Shown here: piece by piece, positions 45,662-54,083 of the stretch | Numbering within the stretch: the first letter of the stretch is position 1 | Layout: each line of letters starts with the position of its first letter | Assembly (NCBI RefSeq): GCF_006715395.1 | Contig: NZ_VFNC01000002.1 | Coordinates: forward strand, 310,001-374,000 | Reading direction: 5' to 3' | Length of the DNA: 64,000 nucleotides | Source of the DNA: Streptomyces sp. SLBN-31 | GTDB taxonomy: Bacteria; Actinomycetota; Actinomycetes; Streptomycetales; Streptomycetaceae | The notes under the pieces: model-generated | Database searches by the model: none | Seen by the model: the letters and a program-made list of their open reading frames with translations, nothing else | What the model was told of the DNA's origin: nothing | Translations under genes and position numbers: made by a program

Positions 45662-46519
45662 TCAGTTCCGGCCGGTGACCGTTCGGTGGAGATGGTCGAG
45701 GGCGACGGGGACGACGGTGCCGCGGTGCCACGACAGCCACAGGCCGACCTGCCTGCCGAGTTCGTGCAGCGCGCCGAGCCGGTCGGGCGACAGATCGTGC
45801 AGCGGACGCTCGTGATGGGAGGAGATCATGCCCCTCACCTCGCCGTTCGGACCGAGCAGCGGCACGCTGTGACAGGCCTGACTGCCGGCCTCAAGGATCG
45901 TCCTGCGGGAACCTTCGTCGAAGATGTCGGAGGCGGCGACATCCTTGACGGTGACCTGCCGGACCTCTTCGGCGGCCTGCGCGCAGGAGGTCGTCGAGGT
46001 GGCGACGAAGGCGAAGTAGTCGGTGAAGGGACGGTCCAGGCCGGTGTGCCTCTCCATGCGCAGCGTCCCGCTCTCCACCACCTGTACGTTGCCCATCTCG
46101 GCGCCCGTGAGGTGCAGCGTCCGGTCCAGGGCGGCCTTGAGTACGGCGCCGTAGCCGGCCCGTCCCGCTCCGCTCGCTCGCAGCGCGGGCATCGGCGGCT
46201 CGGGCCTGCGCCGACGGCTCGGGGCCCAGTGGGGAGCGTGCGCCTTGGGTGCGGGAAGGCGGACCGCGACCTCGGCGAGGACATGGAGTTTGATGTTGAA
46301 CCGCTGAGAAGTGCGGCGCAACAGATCGAAGGCCTCCTGCCGGGAGGATATGCCGTACCGCGACACGAGCAGTGCCTCGGCCCGTGCGACACCGGCGTGG
46401 GCCAGTCGCCGGTTCCGCTCCCCGACGGCGTCATCCCCGGCGTCGTCCTGCGCGGCGTCCTGGGCGCTGGGGCGCTCCCCGCCGGACGGCGCGACGGGCG
46501 TGCTGGGATGGTCGGTCAC
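45662..46519 (-). CDS. ANTAR-GAF regulator
   Basis: 285 residues. Residues ~35-90 (RLAHAGVARAEALLVSRYGISSRQEAFDLLRRTSQRFNIKLHVLAEVAV) match the ANTAR three-helix RNA-binding domain, which normally stabilises antiterminator hairpins. A linker rich in Arg and Pro follows, then a GAF sensor domain (~125-270: LDRTLHLTGAEMGNVQVVESGTLRMERHTGL, GSQACHSVPLLGPNGEVRGMISSH). The usual GAF-ANTAR order is reversed. It may control transcript elongation in response to a small molecule. Confidence 0.85.
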   Translation of the reverse strand: MTDHPSTPVAPSGGERPSAQDAAQDDAGDDAVGERNRRLAHAGVARAEALLVSRYGISSRQEAFDLLRRTSQRFNIKLHVLAEVAVRLPAPKAHAPHWAPSRRRRPEPPMPALRASGAGRAGYGAVLKAALDRTLHLTGAEMGNVQVVESGTLRMERHTGLDRPFTDYFAFVATSTTSCAQAAEEVRQVTVKDVAASDIFDEGSRRTILEAGSQACHSVPLLGPNGEVRGMISSHHERPLHDLSPDRLGALHELGRQVGLWLSWHRGTVVPVALDHLHRTVTGRN

Positions 46520-47116
46520 GGTCAGGCCTCCAGTGTTTGCGGCGATCGTGCGGCGTCACGCGACTGCGTTTCGCGCCCGGGCATCATGCGGTGCTTCCGG
46601 CTGGAACACCTACCTCCACTGTATGCATGCTCAAGCGCCTCACGTACCGACCAGGGGGTGGACCGGCATCGTTCCCTTCCTGACCTGGAGCGGTGCACAA
46701 TTGCCGACCATGGGGTCGAAGGGCGGCCCATCCGGTGCGCGAGTAACTCCTCGAACGTGCCGGCCTGTCCGAGGAGCTCTTCGCGCCGTCGATGACCGCG
46801 GCCGTCCATGATTCCGACCCCGGCTTCTGCCGCTGGTTCGTCGAGTCCGTGCTCCACGCGTTCGGACGTCGGCGGGTCACAATCGCCCTGCTTCACCGTG
46901 CGCGGAGAGGCACGGACGCGGAGCGGTCGGGCGCCTAGCGGGCCTGGTGCTGCGCCCAACTGCCGCTGCGTGCCGTGCGGTCTCCCGCCCACGTGCCTGG
47001 CGGAAGTCGTGACCCGGCTTTCGACGAGTGTCAGGTCGTGGTCGGCGAGTGGCTGCGGTGCGCCGCCTCGTCCGACCGCGGGGCCTGACCGAATGGCCGC
47101 CCGGTCCCAGGACCGT
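46520..47116. other. Gap with a probable gene remnant only
   Basis: Apart from the decayed fragment at 46711-46938, the frames here look non-coding. The first ~100 bp upstream of the ANTAR gene should hold its promoter. Confidence 0.4.
46711..46938 (+). pseudogene. Decayed fragment of a conserved Streptomyces protein
   Basis: One frame reads HPVRE, a TAA stop at 46744, then LLERAGLSEELFAPSMTAAVHDSDPGFCRWFVESVLHAFGRRRVTIALLHRARRGTDAE and a stop. From memory this matches the N-terminal part of HEAT-like hypothetical proteins of streptomycetes. It has no start or normal continuation, so it is probably debris. Confidence 0.4.
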
Positions 47117-47362
47117 TTACGCGGTCAGCCAGCGGTGCAGGGCCTGGTGTACCTCCGCGGGCAGCGCGCTGATCTGGTCGATGGCTTCGCAGTCGCCGGG
47201 CAGCGGGGCGATGCCGGCTGCGGTGAGCACCGCGTGCAGTTCCAGACGGCGCAGGTCACGCGGCTCGATGTGACGGGGCAGCCGGTGCGCGGGGTTCGGG
47301 GGCGGCAGCAGGTCGTCGTCGGTGTGCAGAGTGCTGATCAACGAGTCGGTCATCAGGGTCAT
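47117..47362 (-). CDS. Small unknown protein
   Basis: 81 residues from the ATG at 47362, with AGGAG six bases upstream. The polar, Pro-rich N-terminus is followed by RHIEPRDLRRLELHAVLTAAGIAPLPGDCEAIDQISALPAEVHQALHRWLTA, which looks like a compact three-helix unit. No family is recognised. Resemblance to small DNA- or protein-binding accessory proteins of Streptomyces is only superficial. It stands alone. Confidence 0.6.
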   Translation of the reverse strand: MTLMTDSLISTLHTDDDLLPPPNPAHRLPRHIEPRDLRRLELHAVLTAAGIAPLPGDCEAIDQISALPAEVHQALHRWLTA

Positions 47363-47520
47363 ACCGCGCTCCTTGCTCACAGGGGGTGTCGTTGTCGGTG
47401 TGGGAGAGGCGAGTTGGCCGGTTGCCGGTTGCGGTCCGCGCGAGCTACCACGCGAAGGATGCAATCCGCTGCTTGTCATATCCGCCGATGCGCAGGCGGA
47501 GACAGCCGTGCGGCGGTGCA

Positions 47521-47712
47521 TTACCCGCGCAGGGATGCACGCGTGTCCGGTCGGCGGACGCAGGCAGCCGCCTCTTCAGCGGCCTGCATCTGCGCACACA
47601 AGGAACACTCCGCCTCGGCGCTCACGAGGCAGCCGTCGTCCTGAGCAGAGGGTTCGAGCTGTGCCGCGCGTACACCGGAAACGTACTCATCGTGCTGGGG
47701 GTGCTCGTTCAT
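47521..47712 (-). CDS. Possible small Cys-containing protein
   Basis: 63 residues from the ATG at 47712. EHPQHDEYVSGVRAAQ, then DGCLVSAEAECSLCAQMQAAEEAAACVRR has a C-x8-C-x2-C pattern that might bind a metal. The ribosome site is weak and the gene could be fortuitous. It lies between two other small genes on the same strand. Confidence 0.4.
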   Translation of the reverse strand: MNEHPQHDEYVSGVRAAQLEPSAQDDGCLVSAEAECSLCAQMQAAEEAAACVRRPDTRASLRG

Positions 47713-47871
47713 GACGTCGTCAACCGGCGCCGGCCCGAGCTGGTTGCTGTCCGTGACCGTGCGCCCACCGCCCTGCGAACACCTCGTGACATTGCGGCCA
47801 ATACGCAACATTCGGGCGACACCGCGTTTGAGCGCAGGGCTCCGCTTCCGCGCTGGGCCGACCGACGCGGA

Positions 47872-48318
47872 TCAACCGCAGGGAGCGTGTGGTGTGGGCC
47901 GAGGCAGGGTGAGGATCCCGTCGACCGTCTCCGCCACTCTCGCCTGTTCCTTGAGCACGGTCAGCCGTTTCAGGAGTGCGTAGCCCTCCACGAGGACGGT
48001 CTCGTGCCCCCCGTAGGACTCCAGGTTGGTGACGGCGGCCTCCACGTGCCGGATCTCGGAGACGAGCATCGCCACCGCGTGGCCTCGGGCGACGGCGGTC
48101 CCGACGCGGGGATAGAGCATCGGCAGGAGTTCGGCGCCGCTGGCGTTGCGGATCGTGTCGGCGTCACTGCCGCCGATGGCCTCCAGCCGCTCCCTGGCAT
48201 GTTCGATCACGCGGACGAGAATGCGGAAGTCCGCCTGACTCAACTCAATGGCCACGTTGTTGGCATCTCTGAAGTCGGAGGCAGGTTCGTCCCGTCTTCG
48301 CTTCGAGAACCACGCCAC
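47872..48318 (-). CDS. Hypothetical cytosolic helical protein
   Basis: 148 residues. The GTG at 48318 with GGGGGG six bases upstream is preferred over a TTG at 48339. The chain is mostly helical: SQADFRILVRVIEHARERLEAIGGSD, LLPMLYPRVGTAVARGHAVAMLVSEIRHVEAAVTNLESYG, VEGYALLKRLTVLKEQAR. There is no signal or membrane segment. It is not recognised. The SMI1/KNR4 gene lies 100 bp upstream on the same strand, so the two may be an operon. Confidence 0.65.
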   Translation of the reverse strand: MAWFSKRRRDEPASDFRDANNVAIELSQADFRILVRVIEHARERLEAIGGSDADTIRNASGAELLPMLYPRVGTAVARGHAVAMLVSEIRHVEAAVTNLESYGGHETVLVEGYALLKRLTVLKEQARVAETVDGILTLPRPTPHAPCG

Positions 48319-48417
48319 TGACGCCCCCCATGTAGACAACCGGAACTCTGACTGATTTATATGCCAACTGTTGCAGGATAAAAACTATCCGTACGCGATC
48401 AGTCGTACTTACGGGCG

Positions 48418-49083
48418 TCAGGACAAGGCCTGCAGTTGCCGTTCCGTGAGCTCGAGCCAAGTCCGGTACCACTGGGCGAAGTTCCGGCCGGACGGCCTGA
48501 TCCCCCCGTCCGCCGGCCTCAAGTCCTCCCATATGGCACCCCGGTGGGGGCCCGTCATCACCAGGAGCGACGTGTAGCCGCACCCCTGCTCGCTGAGGAA
48601 CACCGCTCCGGCCTCCTGGGCGTCGCTCAGTTCCTCGCAGTGCGCGTCCCATGCCGCGTAGGCGCGGCGGAACGCGTCCTCGGACGCAAAGGCACCCCTC
48701 TCGGGCTCCTGCGTCTCGAGCGCGTCCAGTTCCTCCTGCAGCGCTTCGGCCACGAAGGGTTGTCCGGCGAACCGGGCCGTGGTGGGCTGCCCGGGGTAGG
48801 CGAGCCCGACGCCGCGCCATTGCCACCCGCCGTCACCCGATACCGGCGTCATGAGCCCGTAGTGGGGGCCGGCGCCGCCGCCTCCGACACAGCGCAGAAA
48901 GCTCCGGTACTCCGTCGGCAGGCCGGTCCCCAGGTCCGCCTCGAGTGCCCGCAGCTCTCCTTCGTCCAGGACCGGACCGAGCCGAAAGCCGTGGCCCCGC
49001 GCCCCGAAGATCTTCTCCGCCCCCGGGAGTTCGGCCAGTCGAAGTACCCGCTCCCCGACCCCCGCCCATATGTCCTCGATCAT
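48418..49083 (-). CDS. SMI1/KNR4-family (SUKH) protein
   Basis: 221 residues. RLGPVLDEGELRALEADLGTGLPTEYRSFLRCVGGGGAGPHYGLMTPV is the SUKH core, and YTSLLVMTGPHRGAIWEDLRPADGGIRP its conserved C-terminal strand set. SUKH proteins are often immunity factors of polymorphic toxin systems, but stand-alone copies are common in Streptomyces. No toxin with a recognisable delivery domain is adjacent. Start at the ATG on 49083. Confidence 0.85.
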   Translation of the reverse strand: MIEDIWAGVGERVLRLAELPGAEKIFGARGHGFRLGPVLDEGELRALEADLGTGLPTEYRSFLRCVGGGGAGPHYGLMTPVSGDGGWQWRGVGLAYPGQPTTARFAGQPFVAEALQEELDALETQEPERGAFASEDAFRRAYAAWDAHCEELSDAQEAGAVFLSEQGCGYTSLLVMTGPHRGAIWEDLRPADGGIRPSGRNFAQWYRTWLELTERQLQALS

Positions 49084-49190
49084 GGAGACACGCTAGTGGT
49101 GCACGGGCCACGCGGACACGCGATTATCGAGCGCCGGAGTCCGACACGTTCCGTCGGTGGCCGGCCGCGAGGGTCACTGCCGTGGCGCCG

Positions 49191-49568
49191 TCATGTGGCG
49201 GTGGGCCAGGTTCGCAGCAGGGCGGCGATCTCTCCCGCGGTGCAGGCGGGATCGAGCAGCAGATCCTTGAGGGCGACGGCATCCTCGCGGGCGGGCTTGA
49301 CGGTGATCCCGGCGGCCTCCAGGTACATGACCCCGGAGGCGGCGGCGACGGCCATGTTGGAGCGCTCCAGCCAGCGGCAGCGGCCCAGCGTGTGCACGAG
49401 GGCGGCGGCCTTGGCGTAGGGGCCGTCGTAGACGGGCTGCTCGAACAGCTCGGCCCGGTGCCGGGCCACCGCCGAGACGGGAACGCCGTAGTCGTCGGGG
49501 GCCGGATCGTCCGCCCCGGCGGCCTCGGCGACCTGAAGGATCCAGGGAACGTCGATGTGCAGGTCCAT
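49191..49568 (-). CDS. Doc-like toxin of a toxin-antitoxin pair
   Basis: 125 residues. PVYDGPYAKAAALVHTLGRCRWLERSNMAVAAASGVMYLEAAG follows the helix pattern of Fic/Doc proteins (normally an HxFxDGNK catalytic loop), but the catalytic His and DGNK are replaced by HTLGRCRWLERSN. The antitoxin stop and the toxin start share one base (TGATG), so translation is coupled. Doc toxins phosphorylate EF-Tu, and the missing motif raises doubt whether this one does. Confidence 0.75.
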   Translation of the reverse strand: MDLHIDVPWILQVAEAAGADDPAPDDYGVPVSAVARHRAELFEQPVYDGPYAKAAALVHTLGRCRWLERSNMAVAAASGVMYLEAAGITVKPAREDAVALKDLLLDPACTAGEIAALLRTWPTAT

Positions 49569-49807
49569 CAGGCGGCGCGCGCTCCCCCGGGCGACTGCTG
49601 GGCCTCTTCGGCCTCGTCGAAGACGCTCTGGTGTTCGGCCAGGAAGCGGGAGGCCGCGTCCACGGCACGGGCACGCAGACCGCTGGCATCGTCCTGCACC
49701 AGCCTGGCCAGGTAGTCGCCGACGCTCAGCCCCAGGTCGGCGGCGCGCTTCCGCGCGAGCTCCGCCACATCCTCGTCCACGCGCGCACCCAGCTGTGTCT
49801 TAGCCAT
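49568..49807 (-). CDS. Ribbon-helix-helix-like antitoxin
   Basis: 79 residues from the ATG at 49807. KTQLGARVDEDVAELARKRAADLGLSVGDYLARLVQDDA is an RHH-type DNA-binding N-terminus. The acidic C-terminal tail (FLAEHQSVFDEAEEAQQ) would wrap the toxin. Its own promoter region holds the GGTAACA-GT-TGTTACC palindrome, consistent with autoregulation. Confidence 0.8.
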   Translation of the reverse strand: MAKTQLGARVDEDVAELARKRAADLGLSVGDYLARLVQDDASGLRARAVDAASRFLAEHQSVFDEAEEAQQSPGGARAA

Positions 49808-49816
49808 ACCCCGGAT

Positions 49817-49832
49817 GGTAACAGTTGTTACC
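49817..49832. promoter_or_regulatory. Palindromic operator of the toxin-antitoxin operon
   Basis: GGTAACA-GT-TGTTACC, 7-bp arms, lies 10 bp upstream of the antitoxin start. This is the expected position for an antitoxin-bound autoregulatory site. Confidence 0.65.
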
Positions 49833-50305
49833 GCCCCTTGGGGCGCGGCGGGATGCCATGTGCTCGGACACGCCCGCACCGGGAGAGGCACGGCATGCCG
49901 CAGCCGGCTCGGGGGTGACTGCGGCATACCGCGCCTTCGGTCTCCGGAAGGTACGAGGAGGATCACCTTCCGGAGGTGACCATCGACTGCCCCGTCCACG
50001 CGCGGTCACACTAGGCCGAACAGGCGAATTGCCAGGCACGTCCGCCACACCGACCACACCCGCAACATCCAAGGTCAGCGGGGGAACCGGGCGTCACCAG
50101 GCTTTTCGCCGGAAGCCGCTGCGCGCGCCCCGCCGGCCGCAAGTTATACCCGGCGCAGCACCGGCCCGCCCGGCACGCCTTTTCCACCCCGGGCCCCCGT
50201 CGCACCGCGCGAACGAGGTACGGGTCCCGGCCCGCCTTCGTTTCGTGGACGGGCCCGCACCGCGATCTGCGGCTGCTGCGACGGGCGAGTCGCCGGCTGC
50301 GCCGC
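49833..50305. other. Gap between the antitoxin and DUF485 genes
   Basis: No complete gene. The last ~90 bp in the frame of the next gene encode DUF485-like residues (HRDLRLLRRASRRLRR) but no start codon is found upstream, see the DUF485 entry. The rest should hold divergent promoters. Confidence 0.4.
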
Positions 50306-50554
50306 GTGGCGACCTTCGCCGCTCTGGGCTACTTCGCCGTCTTCCTCACCCTGACCGTCCGGCTCCCCTCCCTCATGTCCCGCCCCGCACCCGGCGGGCT
50401 GCCCACCGGCCTTCTGCTCGCCGTCGCCCAACTCCCCGTCACCTGGCTGGCGGTGCTCCTCTACGAGTTCACCGCACGCTGGTACGTCGACCCCCTCGCC
50501 CGGCGCGTTCGCCGGTATGCGAGCGGCGCCGACGACGGGGAGGGGCGGCCGTGA
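50306..50554 (+). CDS. DUF485 small membrane protein, start uncertain
   Basis: 82 residues from the GTG at 50306. Two membrane segments (FAALGYFAVFLTLTVRLPSLM, GLLLAVAQLPVTWLAVLLYEF) and a basic C-terminal WYVDPLARRVRR match DUF485, the partner of acetate/solute symporters. The frame upstream of the GTG still encodes the basic N-terminal region seen in homologues, without an ATG, GTG or TTG, so the true start may be non-standard or the 5' end damaged. The stop overlaps the symporter start (GTGA). Confidence 0.65.
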   Translation: MATFAALGYFAVFLTLTVRLPSLMSRPAPGGLPTGLLLAVAQLPVTWLAVLLYEFTARWYVDPLARRVRRYASGADDGEGRP

Positions 50555-52161
50555 CCGACTTCTCCGGCACCGCGCAGTCCTGGTCACTCGTCGCGTTCTG
50601 CACGGTCGTCACCCTCACTCTTCTGCTGTGCGTGCTGACAGGCCCCGACCGCGACGACCTCGCCGAGTTCTACACCGGCTACCGTTCCCTGTCGCCGCTG
50701 CGCAACGGCCTGGCCATCGCCGGTGACTACATCTCCGCAGCCACCGTGCTCACCATCGGCGGTGTCATCGCGCTGTGCGGTTACGACGGTGTCGTACTGG
50801 CCCTGAGCACCTTGTTGTCGCTGCTGTTGCTGATGGTGTTGCTGGCCGAACCCCTGCATCACACCGGCCGGTTCACCATGGGCGACGTGCTGGGCCGACG
50901 GCTGTCGGGCCGCGCCGTGCGCATCACGGCCTGTGTGGTCACCCTTGCCTCGCTGGTGCCGATGATGGTCGTACAGCTCGCCGGTGTGGGGCAGTTGCTG
51001 GCCTACGTCCTCGGCTTCACCGACAGCGCGATGCGCACGGGGTGTGTCATCGGAGCCGGCGGCCTGATGATCACGTACGCGGCCATCGGAGGCATGCGGG
51101 GCACGGCGCTGATCCAGATCCTCAAGACGGTGATGCTGCTCGGGTCCGGGCTGATCGTCGCCGGGCTCATCCTGCACACCTTCGGCTGGAACCCGCGCAG
51201 TCTCTTCCAGACAGCCGCGCACCACAGCGGAGCCGGTGACGCGTATCTGCGTTCCGGCCTGCAGTTCGCCGACGGCCCGCACCGCGACCTCGACATGATC
51301 AGCACCCAGTGCGCCATCGTCCTCGGCGGTGCCTGCCTGCCGCACGTCACCATGCGCATGTACAGCGCGGGCAGCGCACGCCAGGTCCGGCGCGCGATGA
51401 GCTGGGCGGTCTCCACGGTGGCCCTGTTCATGGCCGTCGTGATCGTCATCGCCGTCGGTGCCACAGCCCTGATCGGGCGGACGGGCGTCACGGCCGCGGA
51501 CGCCCGCGGCAACACCGCCTATCTGCTGGGCGCGCGGGCCGCGTTCGGGACGCGGCTGTCGAATGCGGAGAGCCTGTTGTTCACGACGGTCACCACGGCG
51601 ATCTTCCTGACACTGCTGGCGTCCGTGTCGAGCATGACGCTCGCCTGCGCCAACTCCCTGACCCACGACGTCGCCGCCACCCGCCGCCCCCTGGGGCCGC
51701 TGCGGGAGACGGCGCTGGCCCGGCTGGCCGCTCTCACCGTGGGCCTCCCGGTGATTCTGCTCGCCGTGGTGGCCCAGCACCGCAGCCTCCAGCCGCTCGC
51801 CATCCTGTCCTTCTGCCTGGGCACCTCGGCCATCGCCCCCGCGCTCGTCTACAGCCTCTTCTGGCGCCGCTACACCCGCACCGGCCTGCTGTGCACCCTC
51901 ATCGGGGGCGCGGTGAGCGTGCTCATTCTCATCACCGGCACCAACCTCGTCTCCGGGAGCCCGCAGTCGGCCTTCCCCGACGCCGACTTCAACTGGTTCC
52001 CCTTCACCACCACGGCCCTGATCTCGGTACCGGCGGGCTTCCTGTACGGCCTGCTGGGCACCGTGCTGTCGCGCAGGCGGACGACGGTGCGAGAGGCAGA
52101 CCGCTACGAGGCGATGGAGCATCTGCTGCTGGCCGGGCCGCCAGGACCCGGGACACGATGA
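50551..52161 (+). CDS. Sodium:solute symporter (SSS, ActP-like)
   Basis: 536 residues from a GTG at 50551. Thirteen or so membrane segments. DLAEFYTGYRSLSPLRNGLAIAGDYISAATVLTIGGVIALCGYDG and CLPHVTMRMYSAGSARQVRRAMSW are the signature blocks of the acetate/pyruvate branch of the SSS family (ActP, MctP). Import of a small monocarboxylate with Na+ is the likely role. The DUF485 protein upstream is its usual partner, and coupled translation supports joint assembly. Confidence 0.9.
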   Translation: MTDFSGTAQSWSLVAFCTVVTLTLLLCVLTGPDRDDLAEFYTGYRSLSPLRNGLAIAGDYISAATVLTIGGVIALCGYDGVVLALSTLLSLLLLMVLLAEPLHHTGRFTMGDVLGRRLSGRAVRITACVVTLASLVPMMVVQLAGVGQLLAYVLGFTDSAMRTGCVIGAGGLMITYAAIGGMRGTALIQILKTVMLLGSGLIVAGLILHTFGWNPRSLFQTAAHHSGAGDAYLRSGLQFADGPHRDLDMISTQCAIVLGGACLPHVTMRMYSAGSARQVRRAMSWAVSTVALFMAVVIVIAVGATALIGRTGVTAADARGNTAYLLGARAAFGTRLSNAESLLFTTVTTAIFLTLLASVSSMTLACANSLTHDVAATRRPLGPLRETALARLAALTVGLPVILLAVVAQHRSLQPLAILSFCLGTSAIAPALVYSLFWRRYTRTGLLCTLIGGAVSVLILITGTNLVSGSPQSAFPDADFNWFPFTTTALISVPAGFLYGLLGTVLSRRRTTVREADRYEAMEHLLLAGPPGPGTR

Positions 52162-52255
52162 CGCTGCATCCCCGGGATCGAGGAAGGGCGCCTTCATTCG
52201 CGCCCCAACCGAGCGTTCGACCGCACGGCACACGTCGTACACCCAGGAGAACGAA

Positions 52256-53086
52256 GTGGAAGCGCGATGCCGTGGCCACCGCATGGCCGGCGTCTCGCAC
52301 GGGCAGCACTGGGCCGACCTTATGCCGCTTTCGGCCACCACGGAGCAGCACGTGAGCGATGTCGTCTTCACAGCCGATTTCACCTCCGAACGCCAGTGGG
52401 TCGCGGGGCGTTCGTGGGCCTATCCCGACGGCGGCCCGACCAACCCCGGCGACAACAAACTCGACTACCTCACCGCGGACCCGGCCTACTCCCGCACCGG
52501 CACCTTCCGCGCCACCAGGAGAACGGACGGCTGGTGGGACGCCGGTCTGCTCACCACGGAAGGAAGCGACGAAGGCTTCATGGTCCGCACCGGCGACCGG
52601 CTCCGGGCCAGGGTCTGCCTGCCCACCGGGCTCGGGGCGTGGCCGGCGATCTGGACATGGCGGGACGGGGGCAACGAGGTCGACGTCTTCGAATACCACC
52701 CCGACAACCCTGACCTGCTGGAACTGTCCAACCACGTGCGGCAGGGTCACAGCTACCTGCGGCACCCGGCGGTGCGCCCTGGCGCGACCATCGACCTGCA
52801 GGTCACGTTCGGCCGCCACGATGTGGTGTGGTCGCTCGACGGGACGCAGGTCTTCGCCGACGGCCAGGGCGTCGGAGCCCGCTGGCACGCGTTCCTGATC
52901 GTCAACCTGTCCGTCTGCGCCGGCCGCTACCACCCGCGCCCCGACCCCACGGCCACCGAACTGTCCTACCGCGTCGAAACCCTGACCGTGCACCGTCCGT
53001 CAGCGCCCTCCGTACCGCACCCCACCGTCCCGGAGGCCCGCAGTGATGATCATGGACGGCGCGAGTCGTCGGCGCACCTAGAATGA
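52256..53086 (+). CDS. GH16-like concanavalin-fold protein without signal peptide
   Basis: 276 residues from a GTG at 52256 (AGGAGAAC upstream). FTADFTSERQWVAGRSWAYPDGGPTNPGDNKLDYLT, GLLTTEG, RARVCLPTGLGAWPAIWTW and NEVDVFEYHP follow the GH16 glucanase/carrageenase plan. NEVDVFE fits the catalytic E-x-D-x-x-E motif. There is no export signal, which is unusual for the family, so an intracellular or indirectly released role must be considered, as must loss of the signal. It overlaps the next gene by 4 bp. Confidence 0.75.
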   Translation: MEARCRGHRMAGVSHGQHWADLMPLSATTEQHVSDVVFTADFTSERQWVAGRSWAYPDGGPTNPGDNKLDYLTADPAYSRTGTFRATRRTDGWWDAGLLTTEGSDEGFMVRTGDRLRARVCLPTGLGAWPAIWTWRDGGNEVDVFEYHPDNPDLLELSNHVRQGHSYLRHPAVRPGATIDLQVTFGRHDVVWSLDGTQVFADGQGVGARWHAFLIVNLSVCAGRYHPRPDPTATELSYRVETLTVHRPSAPSVPHPTVPEARSDDHGRRESSAHLE

Positions 53087-54069
53087 CGCGAGTGACGGCA
53101 AGCTTCATTGACATCGAAAAGGCAGCCGGTGTGCTGCGCGCCGGCGGTCTGGTGGGCCTTCCGACCGAAACCGTCTACGGGCTGGGCGCCAACGCCGAGG
53201 ACCCCGCCGCCGTCGCGCGCATCTTCCAGGTCAAGGGACGTCCGCCGTCCCACCCGCTGATCGTCCACATCGGCGGCGCGGAGCAGCTGGACGACTGGGC
53301 CGAGGACGTGCCCGCGACGGCCCGTCTGCTGGCCGAGCACTTCTGGCCCGGACCGCTCACCCTGGTCCTGCGCCGCGGTCCCCGGGTGCCCCTGGAGGCG
53401 ACCGGCGGCTTGGAGACGGTGGCCGTGCGGGTGCCCGCCCACCCCGTCGCCCTCGCACTGCTGTCGGCCTTCGGCGGCGGTGTCACCGCCCCGTCCGCCA
53501 ACCGCTTCGGCTCCGTCAGCCCCACCACCGCCGACCACGTCCGCGCCGAGCTCGGCGACGCCGTCGACCACGTGCTGGACGGCGGCCCGTGCGAGGTCGG
53601 CGTCGAGTCGACCATCGTCGACGCCACGGGAGAGGTCCCCCGCATCCTGCGGCCCGGCGGGGTCACGCGCGAGGATCTCGAAGCCGTACTGGGACATCCG
53701 CTCGCGGTCCCCGCCACCAGTGACGTCCGGGTGCCGGGCCAGCACCCGTCCCACTACGCGCCGCGTGCGCGGGTCGTCCTCGTCGAGCCCGAGGACGTCG
53801 TCGCCGAGGCGGAGCGCGCGCAGGCACTGGGGCACCAGGTGGGCGTCTTCCTTCCCTCCGTCTTCGCCGACGCCGCGCCGAAGGCCCACGCCGTGGTGAC
53901 GGTCCCCGACTCGATGACCGCCTATGCGCACGGCCTCTTCGGGTTCCTGCGCGAACTGGACCGACAGGGCTGCGACCTCATCGTGGCGTCCCTGCCGGCG
54001 GAGGAAGGGCTGGGCTTGGCGATCGCCAACCGGCTCCGCCGCGCCGCGGGGCCCCGAAGCAGCGTCTGA
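53083..54069 (+). CDS. L-threonylcarbamoyladenylate synthase (Sua5/YrdC family)
   Basis: 328 residues from the ATG at 53083. AAGVLRAGGLVGLPTETVYGLGANA, RIFQVKGRPPSHPLIVHI, LTLVLRRG and the catalytic-site APSANRFGSVSPTTADHV block identify the family, which makes the TC-AMP used for t6A37 in ANN-decoding tRNAs. The C-terminal Sua5 domain with PSHYAPRARVVLVE is present, so this is the long Sua5 type. The coupling to a GH16-like gene is unexpected and may be fortuitous. Confidence 0.92.
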   Translation: MTRVTASFIDIEKAAGVLRAGGLVGLPTETVYGLGANAEDPAAVARIFQVKGRPPSHPLIVHIGGAEQLDDWAEDVPATARLLAEHFWPGPLTLVLRRGPRVPLEATGGLETVAVRVPAHPVALALLSAFGGGVTAPSANRFGSVSPTTADHVRAELGDAVDHVLDGGPCEVGVESTIVDATGEVPRILRPGGVTREDLEAVLGHPLAVPATSDVRVPGQHPSHYAPRARVVLVEPEDVVAEAERAQALGHQVGVFLPSVFADAAPKAHAVVTVPDSMTAYAHGLFGFLRELDRQGCDLIVASLPAEEGLGLAIANRLRRAAGPRSSV

Positions 54070-54083
54070 CGAGCGCCTCCGCG

